The translations under genes were made by a program, and so were the position numbers. Source: Eucalyptus grandis (Eukaryota > Streptophyta > Magnoliopsida > Myrtales > Myrtaceae). Taken from it: a DNA stretch of 64,000 nt. Below are positions 58,706 through 64,000 of this stretch, one piece after another; position 1 is the first letter of the stretch, and the number at the start of each line of letters is the position of its first letter. The DNA is taken from assembly GCF_016545825.1 (NCBI RefSeq), contig NC_052622.1:47970770-48034769 (forward strand), given 5' to 3'. The notes under the pieces were generated by a model that saw only the letters and a program-made list of their open reading frames with translations, was not told where the DNA came from and ran no database searches.

Positions 58706-60861
58706 TTTTATTGTATGTATGGGATAAGTACAAGAAATTTTCAAAAAATATAATCAAGCCCTTATGTTACACTCCGTCAATTTGGTTAATGAAAACTCTG
58801 ATGTGACATTTTTGTATTCTTTTTTTAAAATTTATTTTTTGAAAACATATCTTCTTTTTTAAATCTAATTCAAGTAAGATTCGAGGTAAAAATAACAGGT
58901 AGATTAAAACAGTGGGACTTTAGTTAAAGTTAGCACCACATAAGAAAGAGAAAAAAAAAAATCCATGCTAGCATCTTTTATTAATTAATTGAAGGAATCA
59001 AATGAATAACTTGATTGCACCAATCCGACAAATTTGAGAACTTGACCACATTTCTGAAAGCTTTTGGACTCAAGCGCACTTGGCCTATAAGTTTGAGCAC
59101 TTCTTATGTACATATATGTGTGTGTGTTGTTTTCATTGGTCAAAACCTTGATGTTCTGCCCCATCTTGTTGTCCAATATGTTTGCATAGCTTGTTGCTAG
59201 AAATAAAATCCCATTTGCTTTGGAAACTCATTAATGTATCTTGCGAAGAAAAACTTATCCTCAATCACGAAAATTGTACGACTAAAGCATCTTTTATTAT
59301 GGTTAGGAAAATCATTTTATTGTGCTCTTATCATCATTATTTATTGTGAAAGTTTCATGAGCGTTCTTTATACTATAGTTAAACTCGACGAAACACACAA
59401 ATTTTTCGAAATTGCCTCTTTACCCTTTACCTATATTTTCTAGGCAAGGTTTAACAAATCATGTAACTTGGTGAAAGAACTAATTGAAATGTTGCACATA
59501 ATTAGGAGTCTTTTCAATCCCTAGAATGACAAACTGATGCGGCGTACTAGGTTTTGCAAACTCATTGAACAAACAATCGGGTGTATTTCAATTGAAATCT
59601 TGTTAATTACTCAAGTGTATAGAATTGTTGTTGGTACATAAGTTAAAAAAGATATCGGTTTCACATTGTAAGAAGAATTTCATATGGATAGGACAAATTA
59701 TGAAATCATCTCACCCCACGATGGGCCTAGGTAGGCCCGATGCAGTTGCATTGTCGGAACATAGCCCAAACTTGTCAACCTAGCTAAGAGCCTAGGCCCA
59801 CCACATGGTCCACTTTCTTGATTTTTGACTTAGAAAGTCATAGAAATAGGACAATCAACCTGGAAAAATTCATAAAAGCCAAAATAACCATATACAAATC
59901 TAAAAATAGATTAATGACTTTTATTAATGGAATAGACCATTAATATATGATTCAATGCTGTCGATTTAAAATGAGTATTTCCAATATGTAAAAAGTTAAG
60001 CTGATAAGATATAACTAATTTTTTGTGTTCAACGTATATTATATATTGGATTTGGGATTATGAGTTTTTGATATTACATGATAAATATGCATATTGGGTG
60101 ATCGAAATATTTAATACACACTAAGCAGTAACTATACACACCATTCTTCTTATCATGTTTTTTAGGCTCCTCATTTAACATTAAGTAGGACAAGAGCAAT
60201 GATAGCAAGAAATTTCCGATGATTGAGTCTTCGGTATGTGTTGAAGATGACTACATACGTTTTGTTGGATTTTAGATACTCTAATAGGTAAATTTAAATG
60301 TGAGGTCACGTCTTTCGGGTAGAGAAAATGATAATCGTATCACTCTCTATTTTTGTAGGATTCGAGATGCGACATTTATTAGTCTATTCTTCTTTATTAT
60401 CAATCGTTTCAAAAGAAAGAGGGAAATGCGGTCTTACCCCCTATAAACAAGCCAAGGACTAGTAGTTCTCCTAGATCCCCACTGTCTTTCTTTTCGACTA
60501 GGCATGATTCATAAAGTTGCACGTGGATGGCCTCGTCTTGTTCAGCGGAAAGACAAGACTACAGAAGAAACTAGAGTCGTGGAGAATAGAGAGAAACCAA
60601 TTAGAGATTGATGGGGCAACGTAGTTAATGAATATGACATGCACCGGGAGGCCTTATCAACTCTATCATTATTATTTCCCGATGGAAGGACGATGGGAGG
60701 ACGAGGGACCACCAGTACCATAAAACATCTTTATCTGGCCATGTTTTCATAAATATAGTGAAAATGCAAATGTTGAAGTGGAATTATTTTGCTTTGTACA
60801 TGAGCAGACTGGCTTTTCACAAACTAAACTTTCTTGAAAACACTATGGAGAAATTTTCAGA
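58706..60861. other. Non-coding DNA, nothing recognised
   Basis: AT-rich, with scattered frames of 60-70 codons on both strands that lack domains. No internal repeats or matches elsewhere in the window were seen. Confidence 0.4.
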
Positions 60862-61195
60862 GACCCTGTCTAATCAATTCTAAACTTATTTAATCGAATG
60901 CTAATCCAATCCTAATTTTGTTAATTTTACCAATTTTACTCTAAATCTTTGTATGAAATTTCAATATAGTCATTTCGGCCAAATTTCATGGAGAATGCTT
61001 AACGTGGTGGTGTGTTACGTAGGATGACTAGTGATGATTGTACCATAAGGTCAGCAATTTCGAGGGAAAATTAGCTAAAAGGACTACATTAAAATTTCCC
61101 ACAAAAGTTAATTAGCAAAAACAAAAAGTTTAGGATTGAATTGTCATATGTACAATAGGTTTAGGATTTGATTGGATAATTATTTCAAAAAAAAA
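60862..61195. mobile_element. Short foldback element
   Basis: Left arm 'tctaaacttatttaatcgaa', right arm 'aataggtttaggatttg' and 'ggataattatttc'. Same family as 6034-6346 and 15518-16162. Boundaries are approximate. Confidence 0.5.
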
Positions 61196-61767
61196 TTATA
61201 TTTAGTATACTTCTTTTATATTCCAGAGCTCATTCTAATTGTTGATAATTTGTAATCTGTCTCTGTCTCTCCATCCTATTAATGTCTAATGCATGGTTTC
61301 TATGGATCCTGAAGTATGAAAAGATTTGGAAAAGAAAACTCCAAGAGTATGGAAAATTATCCAAATAAACTATATCGGCCATGATACACCCGTAATCATA
61401 TATTACAAGTATCAAATCAGCAAATACATTAATGACCATCGTAGGTGATAGGTAATACAAAGGGTAATACGTTTAAACCTATGGTAAGCATAATACAGCA
61501 TATCGACCCTCTTGCCCACACATAATTAAGATGCAACAACAACATATATCTAATGGAATATCTTACGTATTGCGCTTTCCTCAATGCATCGATAAATATT
61601 AAATGTTGCTAAAATCTTATTTTCATAACTTAATAATTGGTATTTATTGAGGCAATAAAGGAAATATCTTGCGGGAAGAAGATCCATGTCGTGATCCGAC
61701 AGATCTCATAAAAACACCAAGTTGTGGAAATAAAGACCTGATTTTGACAAATACTTCGAAACTCTCC
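61196..61767. other. 3' flank of gene 2
   Basis: AT-rich, no gene recognised. Minus-strand transcript 3' end probably lies in 61600-61767. The plus strand has 'tttatt' at 61643-61648, an AATAAA on the minus strand 119 bases after the stop codon. Confidence 0.45.
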
Positions 61768-63665
61768 TCACATGAGCGTGCAGGAAGTGTCGCAGTCGTA
61801 ACCGGCATTGGTGCATACTGGCGGCCTTCCGTAGTCACAGCCATGCAGGGTCCATGATGAAGAGGCGTTTCCATATCTGGAGCGATCGCAACACCGCGGG
61901 TAAATAGGTCTCTGGCAACTGCACTCGTGGGCCGGCCTCCCGCACCCATCATGGCACATCGGCGGCCTCTTGCATATGCACTCGTGGGGTGGCTTCCCGC
62001 ATCCATCGGCGCACATCCGTGGCCTCTGGCAACTGCACTCGTGGGCCCGCCTCCCGCACCCATCATGGCACATCGGCGGCCTCTTGCATCTGCACTCGTG
62101 GGGTGGCTTCCCGCATCCATCGGCGCACATCCGTGGCCTCTGGCAACTGCACTCGTGGGCCCGCCTCCCGCACCCATCATGGCACATCGGCGGCCTCTTG
62201 CATCTGCACTCGTGGGGTGGCCTCCCGCATCCATCAGGGCACATCCGTGGCCTCTTGCATATGCACTCGTGGGGTGGCCTCCCGCATCCATCAGCGCATT
62301 TCAGTGGCCTCTTGCATCTGCACTCGTGGGCTGGCCTCCCGCATCCATCAGCGCATACCAGTGGCCTCTTGCATATGCACTCGTGGGCTGGCCTCCCGCA
62401 TCCATCAGCGCATATTGGTGGCCCCCCGCAGTGACAGTTACATGGACAGAACCAACCACAACCCCCATGATGACATGAGATACAAACATACACCTTCCCC
62501 ATCATATACACCGGTGGGTAACCTATCACCGGTGGAGGTTTAACCTCTTTTTTTTCTTCTTCTTTTTTTTCTTCTCTTTTTGGTTCTTCTTTTTTTGGTT
62601 CTTCTTTTTTTGGTGGCTCGGGGGGTATGATGTCGACGCCTAAAATGATATCTCTTCCCTTGCAACATATCTTTTGCCGGACCTTCTCAGGATCGCAACC
62701 CACCACTTTGATCTTCACCTTGTTTTGTTTCTCGTCGAAGATTCGATCTTTTACTTCTGCGTTCACAAAGTATTATTAGCTTCAAGTATCACAAACACTC
62801 GGTTCTATTCATCATAGATAGCAATAGGTAAAGATGCGCTATACAATAGGCATGATCGGTTTCCGATCCAATCCAATGGAACCGGTCACTATTTCTTTTT
62901 CATGCTTCCATCCACATATCTTGTCATCCAAAGCATGACTAGAAACAAATTAAGAGCTCGAAACAAATCTTATGCTTCAATCCAAATATGTTATTATCCA
63001 ATTATAAGCTCTTTATTTCCTCAAAAACAATAAATTAAACCTGCTAATTTTCTTGAAAAAATAAAAATAATCAAAACAAAAATATTTTGTCGGTCCAATC
63101 CAATCCGATTCACCCTTGGAATAGGGAACCGGACCACCGAACACTAGTTTCACTTTTAAGAATTGAGAACCAGACCAGCACTCCTAGGAACCGCACCAAG
63201 CGAGCTAGTTCAGTCCCCAATTTGGGCGGTTCCCAGTTCGGACAGTCTATTTTGCACACACCTATAGTACACAATAGAAATAACACACGTATTATGGAAA
63301 GAGAAAGGGAAGAAAAAGAATTGATGCATACATCTATTATTTATTGACACGAAAAGAGAAGTACGCAGATTAATTAAATGAGGTAAAGGCAAGGGACTCA
63401 CGAGGGATCTCACACAGGATTTTCCTGATCTTCTTGTAACAGCGACAACACTGAAGATCCACTTTGATCATCATCTCCGTGACCTGTAACATTGAAAGCA
63501 AGCATAACAAAACTAGCTACAACATTGGGAAAGTATGGTCAAGAAGCTAAGTTCGAAAATTTAGATGAGAAGAACAGGAATAGAATCGAATAGAAGAAAT
63601 CAAGAAGATCGATGAGATAGAGAGGCAAGCTGAGGTGAATGCGGATATTGCACCTGCTCTGCCAT
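61768..63665 (-). CDS. Pi21-like HMA protein with nine-unit Cys-rich array and CaaX box (three exons)
   Basis: Exons on the minus strand are 63654-63665 (MAEQ), 63402-63483 and 61768-62756, 360 residues. All four splice junctions are GT..AG and the phases equal those of gene 1. Residues 5-75 are the HMA domain with LQCCRC (C16, C19) and 'VVGCDPEKVRQKICCKG'. Residues 76-108 are a Lys/Glu/Pro-rich linker. A short Cys/His-rich lead-in follows. Residues about 147-317 are nine 19-residue units of the type CADGCGRPAHECICKRP, giving four cysteines per unit. The protein ends CTLM, a farnesylation-type CaaX box. Units 5-6 and 7-8 are identical at the DNA level. Metal binding and membrane attachment follow from the HIPP/Pi21 family. 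The array's role is not known. Intron 2 is 645 bp, longer than gene 1's, with a probable hAT-like insert. Confidence 0.87.
61981..62208 (-). repeat. 114-bp perfect tandem duplication inside gene 2
   Basis: 61981-62094 and 62095-62208 look identical base for base. Each holds two 19-residue units, so the frame is kept. Flanking units differ at several bases. Confidence 0.88.
62842..63270. mobile_element. Probable hAT-like MITE in intron 2 of gene 2
   Basis: Left end 'taggcatgatcggtttcc', right end inverted 'taggtgtgtgcaaaatagac', with many 'aaccgg' and 'ggttcc' words inside, as in the element at 6720-7284. Gene 1's intron 2 lacks it. The flanks ('ctatacaa' and 'tagtacac') do not give a clean 8-bp duplication, so the boundaries are uncertain. 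Confidence 0.45.
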
Positions 63666-63950
63666 GTTTCTTGAGCTAATAAGATGAATTGCCTCCTGAG
63701 CAAGTTTGCTTGCTTTAAATAGCGGAACGTGAAGGTTCATGCGGTGGTTTTGGTGTCATTTTCGTGTTGAATATTAGGAAGAACATGCGTTAAACTCATG
63801 ACGTTACAGTATTACATCACCAGGTCACCTGCATTATTGGTCTTTCACTTGCTTTACCATCCATTATCAAAAGAATTACACTCGATCACAGTCGATACTA
63901 CAACAGAAACAGGAAAAGCACAGAGGCGACTGCTAGAATTTCTTGAGTGG
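63666..63950 (-). promoter_or_regulatory. Promoter region of gene 2
   Basis: A TATA-like CTATTTAAAG (minus strand) lies at 63714-63723, about 50 bases before the ATG, implying a short 5' UTR. Bases 63780-63950 align with 4700-4890 upstream of gene 1, sharing a TGACG word at 63799-63803 and 'gtattacatcacc' at 63809-63821. Confidence 0.55.
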
Positions 63951-64000
63951 GTGTGTTGGGTTGAATCATATCATTTACATGTTTCGATGGTTTGCTCAGT

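Noticed and set aside
61644..62291. Second minus-strand frame (215 codons) with DAGG.PTSA.ARG repeats
   Set aside because: Out-of-frame reading of the same repeat array in gene 2.
61927..62543. Three overlapping long plus-strand frames (154-184 codons) opposite the exon 3 repeats of gene 2
   Set aside because: The repeat period of 57 bases is a multiple of three, so any frame open in one unit is open in all. The repeating peptides have no domain, and the minus frame has splice sites, HMA homology and a CaaX end.

Overview
The window is nuclear DNA of a flowering plant, most likely a woody eudicot. The evidence is spliced plant-type genes, Ty1/copia and Ty3/gypsy LTR retrotransposons primed by initiator-Met tRNA, MITEs and GA/AT microsatellites. 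A Myrtaceae origin is only a guess. I saw no rRNA or tRNA gene, CRISPR array or bacterial operon.

Only two genes look intact, both on the minus strand near the two ends (2994-4358 and 61768-63665). They are paralogues of the Pi21-like / HIPP class: an N-terminal heavy-metal-associated (HMA) domain, a Pro/Lys-rich linker, an unusual cysteine-rich tandem array built on the core C-x-D-G-C-G-R, and a C-terminal CaaX prenylation box (CTVM and CTLM). Both have three exons with the same intron phases (12 nt, 82 nt, long last exon). A third copy is a pseudogene (32753-33706). A fourth survives only as an 82-nt exon 2 (44754-44835). So the window is an exploded cluster of one gene family.

Layout. 1-8 kb: flanking duplicated block A, gene 1, then downstream-of-promoter DNA carrying two small DNA transposons whose empty sites are visible in the paralogous segment at 44.9-45.8 kb. 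8-15.4 kb: partial duplicate blocks B and C, foldback elements and a MITE-like inverted repeat. 15.4-33.9 kb: duplicate block D/F leading to the pseudogene, split by a 9-bp-TSD foldback element, a 6.6-kb copia (16615-23222, TSD GATAG) and a 7.2-kb minus-strand copia (23855-31007, TSD CTTTC). 33.9-44.6 kb: a Ty3/gypsy element with 3.1-kb LTRs, 3'-truncated beside the orphan exon 2. 46.1-47.4 kb: a head-to-head, tandem TRIM-like array. 48.2-58.2 kb: a composite copia holding a nested 3.3-kb gypsy solo LTR (TSD CTACC). 58.2-61.7 kb: a 62-bp minisatellite and non-coding DNA. 61.7-64 kb: gene 2 and its promoter.

None of the LTR elements looks autonomous. Visible lesions include a protease Asp-to-Ala change, an RT interrupted by another repeat, an RT whose catalytic core is deleted, a YVND in place of YVDD, and many stops. 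Coordinates of intact elements rest on LTR ends, PBS, PPT and target-site duplications read directly. Protein functions rest on motif recognition only.
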